In this document: one piece after another, positions 33,408 to 46,980 of the stretch | Layout of the letters: each line of letters begins with the position of its first letter | Position numbering within the stretch: the stretch's first letter is position 1 | Assembly (NCBI GenBank): GCA_963277665.1 | Contig: OY728130.1 | Coordinates: 1,365,166,393 to 1,365,230,392, forward strand | DNA: 64,000 nt | From: Viscum album | Lineage: Eukaryota; Streptophyta; Magnoliopsida; Santalales; Viscaceae | Reading direction: 5' to 3' | The notes under the pieces: model-generated | The model's input: the letters and a program-made list of their open reading frames with translations, nothing else | Told to the model about the DNA's origin: nothing | Databases searched by the model: none | Translations under genes and position numbers: made by a program

Positions 33408-35310
33408 TAACGTCGTGTAGTAGGGATTCATTTGTTATACAATTTTAATTTCATGTAACCAAGACATTTTCCTTGAATTTTAAACTTCATTTCCAAGGTT
33501 GTATATGTTTCCTTGTATTTTAACATTATGTGGTAAGTATGTGGGAAATGAAGTGAAAATATATTAAAGATATATTACATGCAAAATAAATTCATACGCA
33601 TATCTAACTCATACGTAGGTAAAATGAGCTTGTATGACTCACCCATTATGCATTTGGGGGTGCATTTTTTCATTGGTTATTGTAGTTATACCATGGATTA
33701 GAGATCCAGGAATCACTATGTATCATGTGATAGAAGTAATCAAGCCACAATTTGTTCTTTAATGGGAAACTCCCTACACAGGTCTACCCATATGTGGAGG
33801 GGGCATTGTTCCCATTTATTGTTATAGTTGGTCCCAGCACTAGAGAACCGGGCAACACTACATATCCTATGATGACAGGAATCAAGCCACATGTAGTTAT
33901 TGAGAGACCATGTAGTTTAATTTCATGTGGCAAGGATATAGGATCCCTAACATGAAAAGGGAATGTTACGGCTAAGCCCAATAATGTAGGTCTAGGTGTC
34001 TCTATGTATCTCATGGTAATAAGAATCAATACATGAATAATTTTTAAACAATAGCTTCCTATGAATGTTGGCCCCATATATAGGGAGGGTGGATTTTTTG
34101 TTTATTTTTTGTGACTGGACCTAGGGTTAAAGATCTAAACATCATTTTGTATCCCGTGATGATATAAATCAAGTCTCACGTAGTTATTGAATGGATATGT
34201 GGTGGGATACTAACACCAATGACAGTGGTCCTATTAGGTGAGGTCTATTGGAATGTGTAGTTTTATACAATGCAAGAGACAACAACCATGAATTTTAACA
34301 TCATGTGTAGAGTACTTATAGTGTTCCTTTTAAGTTATTTCATTCAGAACCATGATAATCCTATTGTGCACTGATATGCCTTATTTTTATGGGTAATTAC
34401 TTATTGAAATTCCTAAGCTCACGTAAGCTATGATTGGTGTGATAAACAAGGAATGGAAAGGGTTCCTCTCACTATTAATAGGCAATTGGATAAAGGATAG
34501 GGAAATTTTTTATCATTTGTTGGTTGTACCAAGATAAAGGATCGAGGCATCCATATACATCTCATTAAAAATATAATAAAGTCATATGTAGTTCTAAAAA
34601 CCCATGCATTTTAATGTCATGCGGAAAGGATATCATCTATGCAGTTTAACATCTTGCGGTAATGATGTGGTTGACTTGATGGGAATGAAGAGTAATGTTT
34701 CTGATCCATTCAGTTTTATGTCATGTAGTAAGGACATTTGTTGTGTATTTTAATATCATGTGGTAAGTATGAGGAACACCCAATGTAAATAAAGATGGAT
34801 ATTGGGGATCTGTGCATTTTTTTGTCATGCAGTGATGAAATTTTCTGTGTAGTTTAATGGCGTGTGGTAAGGACAAGAGTCACTATACAGTTTAAATTCT
34901 TTCTAATTAGACTTCTACTATATATTTTAACGTCATGTGATCAAGATGAGTTTGTGAATTTTAACATTTTTTGACCAAGATAATTTTCACTATGCAGTTT
35001 AAGGTCTTATTGCATGGAATTCTTCCGTATGGTTTAAATTCATGTGGTTAGGATGATCTTCATATAGTTTAATGTCATGTGTTTAGGAAGATCAATGTAT
35101 AGTTTAATGTAATGTGGTTAGTAATATCTTCATACAATTTAATGTCATGTGGTAAATACAAACTTTGTAGAGTTTAATGTCATTTGGTTAGGAGGATCCC
35201 TATATAGTTTAACGTCATGTTGTCAACGTAATATTTGTGCAGTTTAATTTCATGATGTCTAGATAATCTCTGTATAGTTTAATGTCATGTGTTTATAACA
35301 ATTAACACTT
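33408..35310. repeat. degenerate 35-bp minisatellite
   Basis: Units of about 35 bases beginning AGTTTAATGTCATGTGGT and followed by a variable AAGGA/GATC part. From about 34600 to 35310 some 18-20 units follow one another. Copies at 33408-33600 and near 33915 are more scattered. Longer segments (GGAATCAAGCCACATGTAGTTATTG type) recur near 33735, 33880, 34170 and 34570, and once at 47040-47120. No coding frame. Confidence 0.75.
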
Positions 35311-35435
35311 TATGGTATCTATGAAAATTATTTCATAAGAAATATTTCATTGGTGGGTGGTGTTTCACATTCCCCATTCATTGTGATCAATGAGTAGGCT
35401 CCATTGTGATATACCTTATGTATGAAGTAAGGCCC

Positions 35436-36300
35436 TTACCATTTGGTTTCTATCTTTAGTGGCCTATTTCCTAGTATCATTAGGGTTATGATAAGCAATA
35501 CCATCTCTCCTTGATGAAATGAATAGATGTAGACATTTTTATTGAAGGCTCGTGCGATTCGATTATGATGGACTTCAAGGTTGTGCAATGTATGTAACAT
35601 ATTCTCATTGAGAAATACCAAATCATCCAACCACTTTTATGATTGTTCATCATCTAAGAGTAGTCCACAAATGGATATTTGAAGTGAGGTAAAATTGAAT
35701 TCTATGGGAAATACTGCCTCGATTCCATACACCAATGAATATGGTGTTTCTTGTGTAGTAGTATGTGTGGTGGTACGGAAAGGCCATAAAGCATGGAAGA
35801 GTTTTTCAAGATAGGACTTCTCTTATTTATTTAACATTTTATTTAGTATGTTTAAAAAATTATTATTGAAGGCCTCTATTTTTTCATTTGTTACATCATA
35901 ATATTGGGATGAGTATTGGACTCGATGTTGTACTCCCGGTACAACTTCTGTAACTCCATAGAATGAAATTTGGTGTCGTTGTCTTTCAATATTATGTGAG
36001 GGGCCATGAAACTTTTTGATGAAATGATAATTTATGAAATTGATGATATTTTGCATCATGAATTCCTTAATTTGTATTTCTTTATCCCATTTTAAGAATA
36101 ATTAGGTTGCAAAAAAGATGTACTTAAACTGCTTAGATGTGGTTAGGAGATATGTCCCCATAATATAAATTCCCCATATGAATAATTGAAATGTATATTT
36201 AGTTTTATATAATAATTCTAGGGGTTGATAGATGAAGTTTTCATGGATATTTCATGCATTACATTTCCTAGGGAATTCCACATAGTCCTATATCATGGTT
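35436..36300 (-). pseudogene. integrase remnant of element D
   Basis: 35823-36059 reads FGVTEV-like text, then QYSSQYYDVTNEKIEAFNNN with the glutamate of the catalytic triad and a LNKML helix, as in Tat integrases (normally SSPYY, then NG, then EA.N). 35436-35630 is the C-terminal part: LHNLEVHHNRIARAFNKNV, then FHQGEMVLLI. The zinc-binding part further upstream is not readable with certainty. Confidence 0.7.
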
Positions 36301-36639
36301 TTCCAGTAGTAACTCAGATTCCTGATTTAGTGGGAGAGCTTTGTCCCAGACTAATGAATGCCACAGGATCCCACATGGACTTCTTTTCATTATGGTGAGA
36401 ATCTCTCTTTTTTCTATGCATCTAAGGATGATTTCATTGAAGCCTCTCTTGTAGAGTTATTTTTTCTCATTTGGACCATCCCATAGGTTAAAGTTTATTT
36501 TATGGTGCCAAATATGTTCTATTCTGGATTGATCTGTAGGGAGACTCCCATTTTAGAGATAACGGATTATGGGATCTATCCATATAGGGGTGGATATAAA
36601 TTTTTCATGATCTAAGGAATTGTGGGCCTGATTGATTTC

Positions 36640-37020
36640 TTAAATTTTATATATTATGATTGATGAGACCATTATTCAGTATGTAATATGAAATATTAAT
36701 TCCTCCTAATCAGGGTTGTACAGGACTGTGGCTGCATTATCCAGTGTATCAACATGACCATTCTGTGATTGGAGAACATGATGCTATGTGGGATCAAAAT
36801 GGAATTATGCCATTATACCCTTGATGTATCCAATGAGAAATTCTAGTTATTCTTTTTTATGGAATATTCACTATTAGTCTTCTTTATCACTAGCTCTGAA
36901 TCCCATTTGAGGTTCTGGTAGGCCATTTATATTTTTAAGGCCAATTCTAAGACAGTAATGAGGGCTTGGAATTCTTCCTCATTATTCATGCAGCCTTCAA
37001 ATAGTGAGAAAGAGTAGGAA
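36640..37020 (-). pseudogene. second (archaeal-type) RNase H remnant of element D
   Basis: The minus strand reads SFSLFEGCMNNEEEFQALITVLELALKI, a stop, then LKWDSELVIKKTNSEYSIKK. This is the conserved NNEAEY...AL and DSELV pattern of the extra RNase H found in Tat elements. Hand translated. Confidence 0.65.
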
Positions 37021-37199
37021 AAATTTTCTTTTTCTGAATAAATAAATGAAAACCCTAAGACAACCTGATTGAAATTTTGATTTTCCATCCTTTTTTCGAT
37101 ATGAATTTTGTAGGCACCATAGAAATAAATCTTCCAATATAGGGAGTATCATTGGAATAGAAGACCTAGTCATCTAGGAATTCAGTGTCCACTATTGTA

Positions 37200-37900
37200 C
37201 TTTCTAGTGCAGGATGTTCTGTGAAGAAATCTAGTAGGGCTTTCCCTTTCACCACCTTTTATGACACAAACTATATGTCATACTATTTTATAATGACCAC
37301 CCATTAGGCCAAGAACCTAGTTGGTATGAGACATCCAAGGATTTACTTGATAAGATCAATATACGAGACCAAATGGACTTTATGGTTCTCCAAGTAAATC
37401 CTTAACTTTTTTACTAAAAATATGAGTTTGAGGTAGTTCTTCTCGATGTCAGTGTGTCGGGTCTTAGTACCTAGAATTATTTAGATGGGGTATTAGAGAT
37501 TATTTTCACTCCTTGCATTATTCTTCTATGTGAGGAGGGTGCCAAGTGATCATTCCATGGAGGCCAAATATAAGATGAGTGTATTTCCCTCCACCAGTGG
37601 AATCAGGATCGGTGGGTGATGTAGGAACTGATTGAGACTCCTGAAGGCTTCTTGGTAGTCCTCGTCCCATCAATAAGTGATTTACTTATTCATTAACTCA
37701 GTGAAAGGGAGATAATTATTATCCATGTTGGATATGAAACATTGAATTTAGGTGAGGTTCCCTTGGAGTCCCTTCGGTTCTTTGAGATTTATGTGTGGTG
37801 ACATTGTTATAATAGCACTACTCTTTTCTGAGTTAACCTAAATGCCAGGGTGGCATACCACAATGCCAAAAAACTTCCCTCATGTTACCCTAAAAGTTAA
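37200..37900 (-). pseudogene. RT thumb and first RNase H remnant of element D
   Basis: Near 37560-37690 the minus strand reads WDEDYQEAFRSLNQFL, then HHPPILIPLVEGNTLILYLA, the usual bridge from RT connection to RNase H in Ty3/gypsy. Several stops. Confidence 0.6.
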
Positions 37901-38621
37901 TTTCAATGGATTTATCTTCAAATTAAACTATCGCAGCATGTTGAAGACTATTTGAATATCTTCGAAGTGATCGCCTCGATTTAAAGATTCTACTACTAGG
38001 TTGTCAACATAACATTCAACTATTCCTCCCAAGAAGGATTATATATATGGTTCATGGTGCATTGATAAGTGGGGCCTTAATTCATTAAGACAAAGGGAAT
38101 GACTTGGTAATAGAAGATCCCTTAGGGTGCTCTAGAGGTAGTGGATTTTTCATCTTCGTGGGCTAATTTTATCTGATTGTACCCTGAATACCCATCCATG
38201 AAGGAAAGGTCTTCGAATATATAATCTATATAGATAAAGAGTTCTATTATTGGGAATGGGAAATAATCCTTTGGGAAGTGTCTATTAATGTATTTGAAAT
38301 CGATGCAGATCATAATCTTCTCATTCTTTTTCTTTTCGAGGATAATGTTGGTGACCATCTTGGGTATTACACTTCTCAAACAATGTTAGATTTGATAAAT
38401 TTGTCAAATTCTACCTCTACATTGGTATCATGAGAGGATTTAATCCTCCTGAATACCTTCTTGAAGCCTCTATAGTCGTTGGGTAATCCAAGATGGTGCA
38501 TAGCCACATTTGGATTCATTCCAGGAAATTTCATATAATTCCAAGAAAACACATATCGGTGTTTCTTTATAAATGTGATGAAAATATCTTGATCCATGAG
38601 AGGTATGGTAGCACTAATCAA
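37901..38621 (-). pseudogene. reverse transcriptase remnant of element D
   Basis: 38376-38621 carries the region before the fingers (FITFIKKHRYVFSWNYMKFPGMNPNVAMHHLGLP). 38122-38379 continues in another frame with KMVTNIILEKKKNEKIMICIDFKYINRHFPKDYFPFPIIE, then LSFMDGYSGYNQIKLAHEDE. The catalytic box further on is not readable. Text matches the Tat branch (CIDFRDLN, PKD.FPLP, FMDG.SGYNQI). Confidence 0.8.
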
Positions 38622-39149
38622 TATAGGTTTTGGGTCTTATTATGTTCCCATATTTACCTACATGATCTCATCAATAGTGGTTGATATGTATTCCTCAAAT
38701 ATAGGAGGGGTGTTCCTAAGTCCATCATCTTCTTCTTCCACTTATGAGCCTATAGAGGTATTTTCATATGAAATCAAAAATATAGGGGAACCTCTATCAC
38801 TATCAAGGTGAGAGAGGCCATGAGAAATGAAATTTTCATCCCTTATTTCCAAATTCATTGTAGAGAGATTCTGGAGATTTTTTTTACACTGTCATTGGGG
38901 ATATAAGGGTCTTGGACATCTAGTATCAGGTCTATTGCCTCAACTAAATTTATGGTGAGAACATAGTCGCTTTCAATCATACTATATGGATTTTCATGGG
39001 TGGTCCCCAAGTTTTTTGGGTCTGCAATCTATATATCATCATCCACAAGTGGTTGTTTTCTTTCCCTTTTATAGAAACCTACTTCAGTATATAGGGCTTT
39101 ACAAGTCTCAAAGGTGGAATTATCACCATGTATTATGCCTACCTTTCCA

Positions 39150-39600
39150 TCAATGATGTATTTCAAACAATAATGTAATTTTGAAGTACCACCATGTAGT
39201 TGTGGATATAGGGCCTTTCGAGAAAAACATTGTATGAGGTTTCCTACTAGATTACCATAAACTTATTTTCATATGTGAGATCACCAAAATGAGCTTTGAT
39301 ATTGATCTTCAAAAGAGGTATTTTCTCACACTTATCATTCCCTTTAATGTTCATATTTAGGGGAGAAAAATACCCTTCACTATACTCTAAATATTAGAGG
39401 GTTCAAATTAGGATGAGGTTGATACTAGAACAATTTTCAACTAGATCCCTTCAGATGTAGAAATTATCAAGTCTACCAGAATCATATAAGGGTTTGATGT
39501 GTCCTTGTATGACCTCTTCCTAATCCTGATCTATGAAAAATATGGTTACATGACATTCTGCGCACATGGTCTCCACTTGATATACCTTGGCTGTAGAATC
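39150..39600 (-). pseudogene. protease remnant of element D
   Basis: The minus strand near 39190-39260 reads SYNVFLERPYIHNYMVVLQN, the second half of a Tat-type protease (normally N.ILGRPWIH). The catalytic DSG region upstream is too decayed to place. Confidence 0.5.
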
Positions 39601-40899
39601 TTATGTTTAAAATCCCTATGGGATTTGGTGGGATTCAAAAATTTCCTTCATAATTTATTTTTAAATATAGAGTGATTATAGGATTGAGATATTGGTTGGG
39701 ATAACCTTCAGTTGTTTTAGAATGTCGTACTTTTATGCCAAAGGTCAGCACTTCCCAAGATGGGGTTGCTCCTTATTAGGTGTCTCGGGAGATGATTCAT
39801 TTGAGTTATATGGGCCTAGTTCTTATGTAGAGATCGAGGGATTGTCTTCTTCTAGTGGTGAGGGTAGTACCAGCCTTCCTCATTTCCTATTCTGATTAGA
39901 TAATCACACACCTGAAAGGAGATCATGTAAGACGACTAGGATTGGATGATCGTTGGGGGGTTCTGAAGAACCTCCAGGTCACTTTTGGGATTTTTGAAGT
40001 GTTTGAACATAGGTACAAACTGTATATATTTCATCTATGGGAATGTGATCGAAATATTAGGTATGACCACACTCATTTTTCTACTATATCCTTGGTCCTA
40101 CACATGTGGCCTCCTATTCCCTGGTCAAGTGTGGGGAACTCATACTCAGAGCCAAATTCATCATAGGAGAAGGGGTATATCAATTGTATCAACTTAAAAA
40201 AACCAAATATGATCTCTTCTTCCGGTGATGGTTCTATGGGGTGGGGTGGTTCCCATCTTTAGATGTTGTAGGGAATAAATCTACAAGAGTCAGATCTTGC
40301 ATAGAAGAAGAATATGTATCTTCTTCTTCTATATCTTCCTATAATTAATAGTAATGTTTTCCTTCAAGAGACACATCAAATTTTACCTCCCAAGCTGATA
40401 GAACTGTTTTGGGTATGTGAATATATTATCTTAGTTTTTCATGAGCTACGTCAACTACTTTTCGATTCATTCAGTTATTGAACTTTTTTCCATGCATGTT
40501 TGGAACTTTCTGTTAATCACCCTATTCTTCTTACTGGGCAATAGTTACGTAGGTCACCTGTTCCAGGGATTTGTCCAAAATTACATGTATAAAATCGAAA
40601 ATTCTTTGAATAACATCTTCAAATATCAAGTAGTCTTGGATATTATGACCTGGCATACTATAGAAATATAAATAGTCAGGATGATTAGTGAGGTTGACCT
40701 CATTGGTATTCCTCGGATGTGGTAGCTTGAGCAGGTTATTATCTATGGTTGTAAGGAAATAATCATGGACCTGTTCATATTATAAGGATTAAGATATATT
40801 TATCAGTTCCTCAAATCTCAGGTGATGCTAGTCTCTTTTTTCTTCTGTATGAAGGAGATGTTTTGGTTTTTATCATAGGACGGGAGGGGCTGGGTAGTT

Positions 40900-41660
40900 T
40901 GGGACTTTCTTAGGTTCTTGGATAGGTACTGATATAGGTTTGAGAGTAACTATCACAGTTTTTGACTTATTAATCCATTTACCTTATTATAAAAGTCATG
41001 ATCCAAGATTTAGCTTGAGTTCATTAAACGGTGTCTTCCAAACATTTTATCGTTTTTGTGAACTCATAAAACCCACCTAGATACTTCATTGGGATTAGAG
41101 GTGTATGCATATCATATTGAAGACTTTCAGTTTAGAGTTCCAAAACTAGTTCTTATGATAGAGGTATGCTGAGAAAATAGGATAAAATCATCCATATGGT
41201 TATGAATTAATAACCCTCTCATTTTTTTCATTTCTTGTAGTTCATTAGGTTGATGATTGTCATTTTCCTCAACATAGAGCTGAACTAGTAAAGAAATTGA
41301 TGGAGGTATTTCCATCCTGTAATGGATCCTGATATAATTCTATTATACCAAACAATGTCTAGATATATAATATTATGTACAAACCTCATATTGGTCACCT
41401 CCCACTGATCTCAAGGGACCATCAATGGACCGCATCAGGATATGAAGTGAGTGATATGTTGTTTGGGGTCTCCCATGCTTTCAAAGGTAGAGAAGGAAGG
41501 GTTTCCAAAATTGGGTGGGGGGAAAGTTACATCCACCCATTCAGGATATGGATTCTTCTTAGGCTACATAGATGCACATTTCCCTTCCATGGCTTCTATT
41601 CGAGTAGCCAAAGACTATATAGCATTAATAAATTATGAAGGTATTGCTCTCTGAGACACC
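40900..41660 (-). pseudogene. gag remnant of element D
   Basis: Around 41480-41560 the minus strand reads NPYPEWVDVTFPPPNFGNPSFSTFESMGDPKQHITHF, like the start of the Tat gag domain. 41127-41315 (PPSISLLVQLYVEENDN...) is another fragment. Text in 41660-42400, including the open stretch 42199-42381, may be the gag N-terminus but is not recognisable. Confidence 0.55.
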
Positions 41661-42399
41661 TACTGTCTATAGGGAGCGGTTAGGGCCTGATCATGTGGAC
41701 CTATTTTTATCTCCCACTGATTCTCAATTCATGTGAAGAATTAATGATTTCCCTAAAGAGGGAGAGGTTGTCACCATAATAGAGGTAAGTCACGGTCATT
41801 TTTGACTTCCTCAATTATATAGATTAGAACTTGGATGTGAAAATTGTCTGACACTAAGATGTCTCACTTAAAGGTGGATTTTCTCTTTCCATGTGCATGG
41901 GAGGAGGGATATTCATCTTTATCTAAATATGATACCTTGTGGGAATGTTTCCCCTAAGTATCTCCTCATTGAGTTTTCTGATATTTTGAATCTCATTCTT
42001 ATATTATGTTATTCATTCCTCCATGGAAGGAACTTCAAATATTTAAGGTTATAATTGGGATGTAGCCACACCTTTCCCTTTATCCTTGGAATTATTCTTC
42101 CATAGATGTGGAAACTTTATATTAGGAGGTTCTAGGTTTTTGATCCTCCACTGGTTTCAAGTATGTGCAGCCTCAATAGTTGAATCCAAATCCTCCTCTT
42201 AGGGTATGTTTTTTATATTGCATCCCTCTACATTTGCATCTTGATAAAAATTATCTATTGTGTTAATGGTCACAACATTCATAGAGGTGTTTCGATAAAT
42301 GGTTGGTTTTCCATTGTTTTCAACGCAACAGGATGATTCTGCACTGCCTGCATTAGGGATGTTTTTCAAAACCTTGTCCATATTTAGCCATTTTTTCTT

Positions 42400-44090
42400 G
42401 TGACCCCAGTGGGGTTTGATTACATTAATTTTATGCTCATCCTATATCATCTTTTGAGTAGTAAACTTGAGGGAGTTTCTAGTCATTATTTCTAAATGGG
42501 ACCTAAATAGTAGAGGCTTGTCTTGCAGTGGAAGGAACAGATGGGATGTCGACCATCGATATTTACCTCCCAACCTAAAGAAGACTTATTCCATTTGTGG
42601 TGATGATGATGATGAAAATTCCTCCATCCCTGTGGTTTAGGGAATATCTAGAAACATAATTGGTATTTACTGATCCTATTGTTAAGGATTTGATGATTTT
42701 GGTTGAGGATTTGATGATTCCTAGGATGGACATCGAGATATAATTTTACACATCCCATCGGGCTAGGATTTATTTCAAATTTTCTTTGATTTCCCTAGGA
42801 CCCTCTTGGGGGATGATGAATTTGGTGATGTCAATGGAGATTAAAATTACCCCATCCTGATCAACTATGTTTTATTTTTATCTACTGTCAATATGTCCCG
42901 ACTTCTCTTAGGAATTGATTATCTAAGAAGTGGACACTGTGGTAGATATCCCCCCAAACTAGTGGGATGGGTTCTCTCCTAGACAGTTGTTATGGAATCT
43001 ACTACTATGACCTATTTGATGTGGTGCAGTTGTGCTTGTGTAGGATTTTGGTGTGCTGGAAGACTGTAACAAGATTCATTTTCTACATGAATCCATTGGG
43101 TTGATCGTTACTTCGGATTCTGTGTATAAAATTTATTTCTATTATTTTGAGGGATCTAGTTCAAATATATATTTTTAATCCTTTTCCTATTTTTATTATA
43201 TCTCAACACCATTAAATTGGGTTCATTTTGTTGTAGTGACCAACTAGATCGAGTGTTACCTAGCCCCCTAATTTTTTTGTAGGTTATGACATTACATGAC
43301 GATGTATCTTAGGGTTTTTATTATTCCTGAGGTGCGGTGAAGTGTAATGATAAATAATTTCCCCATCCTCAAATATGGATACATGAAATGGCTTGGGATA
43401 TCAATTTTCGAAGAGATGTTATGCAATGGAGGAAAGCGTGTTGTCGATTTTTATTATGATTTTCTAGTTTTGTGTCCTAGACCATGGAGATAATAGTCAT
43501 TTCTACTTGAAAATAGAGTATCTTTATAGTCTAAATGTGAATGTAATATCCTAGATAATAGAGGTGTCTACCCTTCAGTAACTAATGATTTTTTCATACA
43601 TTTTGGTATAGATAATGCATGAATTCCTTCTCTATATCATATGGTATCTCATAGTCAGAAGTGGAAAGTGGAAAAAAACATAGTGGGGAGGTTGTTTCTG
43701 GATAACTCTCTTCATATGTCAATGTCATCTTCCTCTTCATTAAAATTACACACCCCCATCGGATTAGACCACAGAAGGTGCTTCTTGGGGTCACCTACTA
43801 ACTAGAGTAGATTGATGTTGGAAGTTGATGAGTAACTATATACAGTTGACACCGATGTTTCGAGAACCTCTTTATATTAATGCATTTGATTTTTGAACAC
43901 CTATCTATATAGAGAAGTATAATAAAGGGGAGGATTTCCTTTTCCATGGGATATTTCACTGTGGGGAGGTTGACCAAGGGGGGTGTTAGGAGTAGGGTCA
44001 TTATGATCCATATCAACACTACCATGAGGAGGAATATTGTAATAATGATTGACTTCTACTTTTTTTGAAGAGTTGATGGACCCTTGGGGT
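42400..44090. other. non-coding, nothing recognised
   Basis: No domain can be read on either strand. If element D is minus-strand, its PBS and 5' LTR edge could be here, but I did not find a convincing PBS. Confidence 0.4.
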
Positions 44091-45120
44091 GTTGATAATA
44101 TATCTCAAAAAACATCAAGGAAACTTGCATTGATCATATTATGGATATGAGCCTCATTCTATGTCATATCCAGAATATTCCAACCTACCTTCTGTAATGG
44201 GTAGGGATATAAGCCTATTGTATGATGGTTTACAGAATTTTTTGATAACCTTATAGCGTTATGGGAGTATGAAGTTGTTTCTGAGAAGATGCTAGAATAT
44301 TCCAATAATCTTCCTCATTATTGATAGGAATATGATTTTTTCCCAAGGCATGTTCTATTATCACTTGGTGAGCCTCATTCATAATGGGTGTATGATCTTT
44401 GTCCTGAACATTGGGGATATGACATCAGTCTTTTTTTATAGTGATATGAGCTTGTCCTGAATCATGTTCCACTCTCACTTAGTGAGACCCAGTTTGAATG
44501 GGAATATGATCCTAGTACAAATATTTATTCACCATAAAAATATAATGATAGACCTTGAAAATGGGGGAAGAGATATGAGACTCCTCCTTTATGGCCTTAG
44601 AATAATTCTAGTGCAGTCATTCATCAATAGAAGTAGGAATATGTGATTGGATTCTGTAATCTACTAGAATATGTTAGGTGGGTTCACTAATAGAAATATG
44701 AGCCTATATCGAGACATATTCTAGTCTCACCTGGTGATCCTCAGTCAAAACAGGTTTATGAGTCTGATCATGATCCTTTGGAGAATGTTGTCAATATTTT
44801 TCGATAGGAATATGAGCATGTCCTAAGGTATGTTTCACTCTCACTTGGGGATCCCCAGTCAGAATTGGGATATGGGCCCGATTTTGGGCCTTTGGAATAT
44901 TCCATCAAACTTTTTCAACATAAATGTTCCCATTTCCTAAGGAATGAGCTGCTCTTAGCTGGTGAGCCTCAGTTGGGATGGGAATATGAGCTCAGTTCGA
45001 TGCCTCATCCTTTGCCAGAATATACTAATAATCCTCCTATATGGGAGAAAGAATTTGCTCTTTCTCTAAAGAAACAACTTGTTCATACTAATAATATTAT
45101 TTCATTTCCCTAGTTTTAGG
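44091..45120. repeat. degenerate tandem repeat of about 115-120 bp
   Basis: Recurrent phrases GGGAATATGAGCC, TTTGGAATATTCCATCA, GTTCCACTCTCACTTGGTGAG and CCTCAGTTGGGATGGG come back in order, for example near 44150, 44390-44520, 44700-44760, 44830-44890 and 44950-45000. The period is roughly 115-120 bases where it can be followed. Apparent ORFs in it are by-products. Confidence 0.65.
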
Positions 45121-46980
45121 GATAAGGATATGTTAATTTCCATGTATCTATACCTGTGTTGTAATATGTTGGCAGAGTTCTTCATCTTTTTCTAAGATGT
45201 AATGACAATTTAGCAAAGTGTCCATGGGAATGTAAGCCTACACATTCTCTATATACACTATGTTTTGGAATATATCTTTTATTTAATTTGGGATATGATC
45301 CCAATTTTTTCCTCCTTATTCCACCATAATATACTAATGGGTTTCATGTACAAGTGTAGGAATATATTCCTCCCCCATGCTTGCTACAAGAATTTACCTG
45401 AAACCTTCTTTCGAGTGAGCATGGATACGATCTTTCTCATGGTTATCGCTATAATATTCATATATACATCATCATATGGAGTGGTAATATGATACCACTC
45501 ATGATTATCTAGATCCTTTCATGCTCGATGTGTCTTACTTGTTACTCATTCATGGGGATCAGAGATGGAAGTGTGTCAGGTGGTACCCTCAGTAGGAAAC
45601 TGAAGGGAACTAGTGGGATGGTGCTTGTGATTGTGGTTGACTGGATCCCTCCTTGATGGCCCCTAAACCAAAATGGATTTGTAGTTGAATCCTTTATCTA
45701 CCTTCATCAGATACTGAAGGTGGTGATTGTATCACTCTAGGGATAAGATTCCATAGTAGTTGGCTTCGGAAATGAGTGTCACTGGCTTTACTATAGCTTT
45801 TTTAGACCATTCAAACCCACCAATTTTAGCATTATAAGACCCTTGTGGGAATCCTCAAGGGTCGGAATCATACCATGTCGATGGTATTCCCAAACCATTT
45901 AATTTTCCACTACACGTTAAAGGTTTTGGGGAGTTGAGTTCATTATGAGTCTCGTAGAGGTTGCATCCGTAGCTAAATTCCCAGAATGATTGTTAGATGA
46001 AGACATTATCTTAGGTTGGGTGTTGTTTGTGAGAGCAGTATACACTACCAAGATGATAATAAGGAATAAGGTCACTGATCAGTGCATCATTTTAGGCATC
46101 ATGTGTGCTCAATTAGATGTCCATGTGCAACACAATTATCCTTTATTATCACTGGTTCATCTATTCTTCCTGAATTGACTTTTCAAAGTGAGGATGGAGT
46201 TATTTCATGAGAACCTCAATTATAGAGGATTATTTGTAAGATTCATGTTGGACTCCCCCTTTTTCATATGATATGAAAACAAAATAGCCTGACGTATGGT
46301 CAACCGATCATTTTTTTTATTTGATAGATTCACGTTGGGTTCACCATGTTTGTTTCATGTGAAAGAGGACAAGGACCACCCATGTGGTAGGAACTAAATG
46401 GTCCAATGAGGTCTATGAATACTATCATTTTTATCTTGTGAAAGAGATATCTTAGTTAAATGATTTCTCATATGGTTCCCACTTTTGTTTCATTGGAAGG
46501 GTATGGTTTTCCTAGCTCAATGATTTGATTTTGGGGGTTTAATGTCTTGTACAATCATTAAAGTAGGTATTACCATTTGATTATCCCTAATGAAAACTTA
46601 CAACATCCCCCGCATCCATAACTGGGTAAAAACCTGCTTTCCAAAGGTAGGTGATTTTTGGAATTTTAGACCCAAAGATGCTTAGGAACTCACATTGTTC
46701 AAGTGGATTTTATATTGGTCTCATCACGCCCTTTTGGGGAAAATTGTTTCCTACTCTGGGAATTTATTTTGGATTTAAGATATGTTCTATAATCACTTCT
46801 TAATCCCAATATGGGACTGGTTACCCTAAAAATTGATCATAGTTTAAATTGTTTTATATGAAAAAGGGGGATCCTATTTGTGAATCCATCTGAATGTATC
46901 TGAGGTTATTCATAAATTTCTGATTGGTGGATAGTTTATCATATGTTGATGCAGTATAAATAGGAACTCTAGAGTTTATT
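45121..46980. other. non-coding, weak repeats only
   Basis: No gene or known element recognised. Short echoes of the preceding repeat occur to about 45500. Confidence 0.4.

Larger units (their letters stand above)
35400..42400 (-). mobile_element. Tat/Ogre-like Ty3/gypsy element, strongly decayed (element D)
   Basis: Minus-strand fragments in the order gag, protease, RT, RNase H, second (archaeal-type) RNase H, integrase. The second RNase H and the RT text are typical of the Tat branch. Stops and frameshifts occur every few dozen codons. LTR borders, PBS and PPT were not found. The repeat-rich non-coding DNA on both sides (33.2-35.3 kb and 42.4-54.5 kb) shares some segments and may include its LTRs. 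Limits are approximate. Confidence 0.75.

Noticed and set aside
33784..34077. Minus-strand 97-residue ORF as a gene
   Set aside because: It overlaps another ORF on the opposite strand in the degenerate repeat region, and no motif is seen.
33408..35310. CRISPR array from regularly spaced repeats
   Set aside because: Units are contiguous, degenerate and about 35 bases with no unique spacers, and the sequence is plant nuclear DNA.
45265..46178. Small plus-strand ORFs at 45265 and 45990 as genes
   Set aside because: They lie in repeat-rich non-coding DNA, with no recognisable domain and no conservation in the window.
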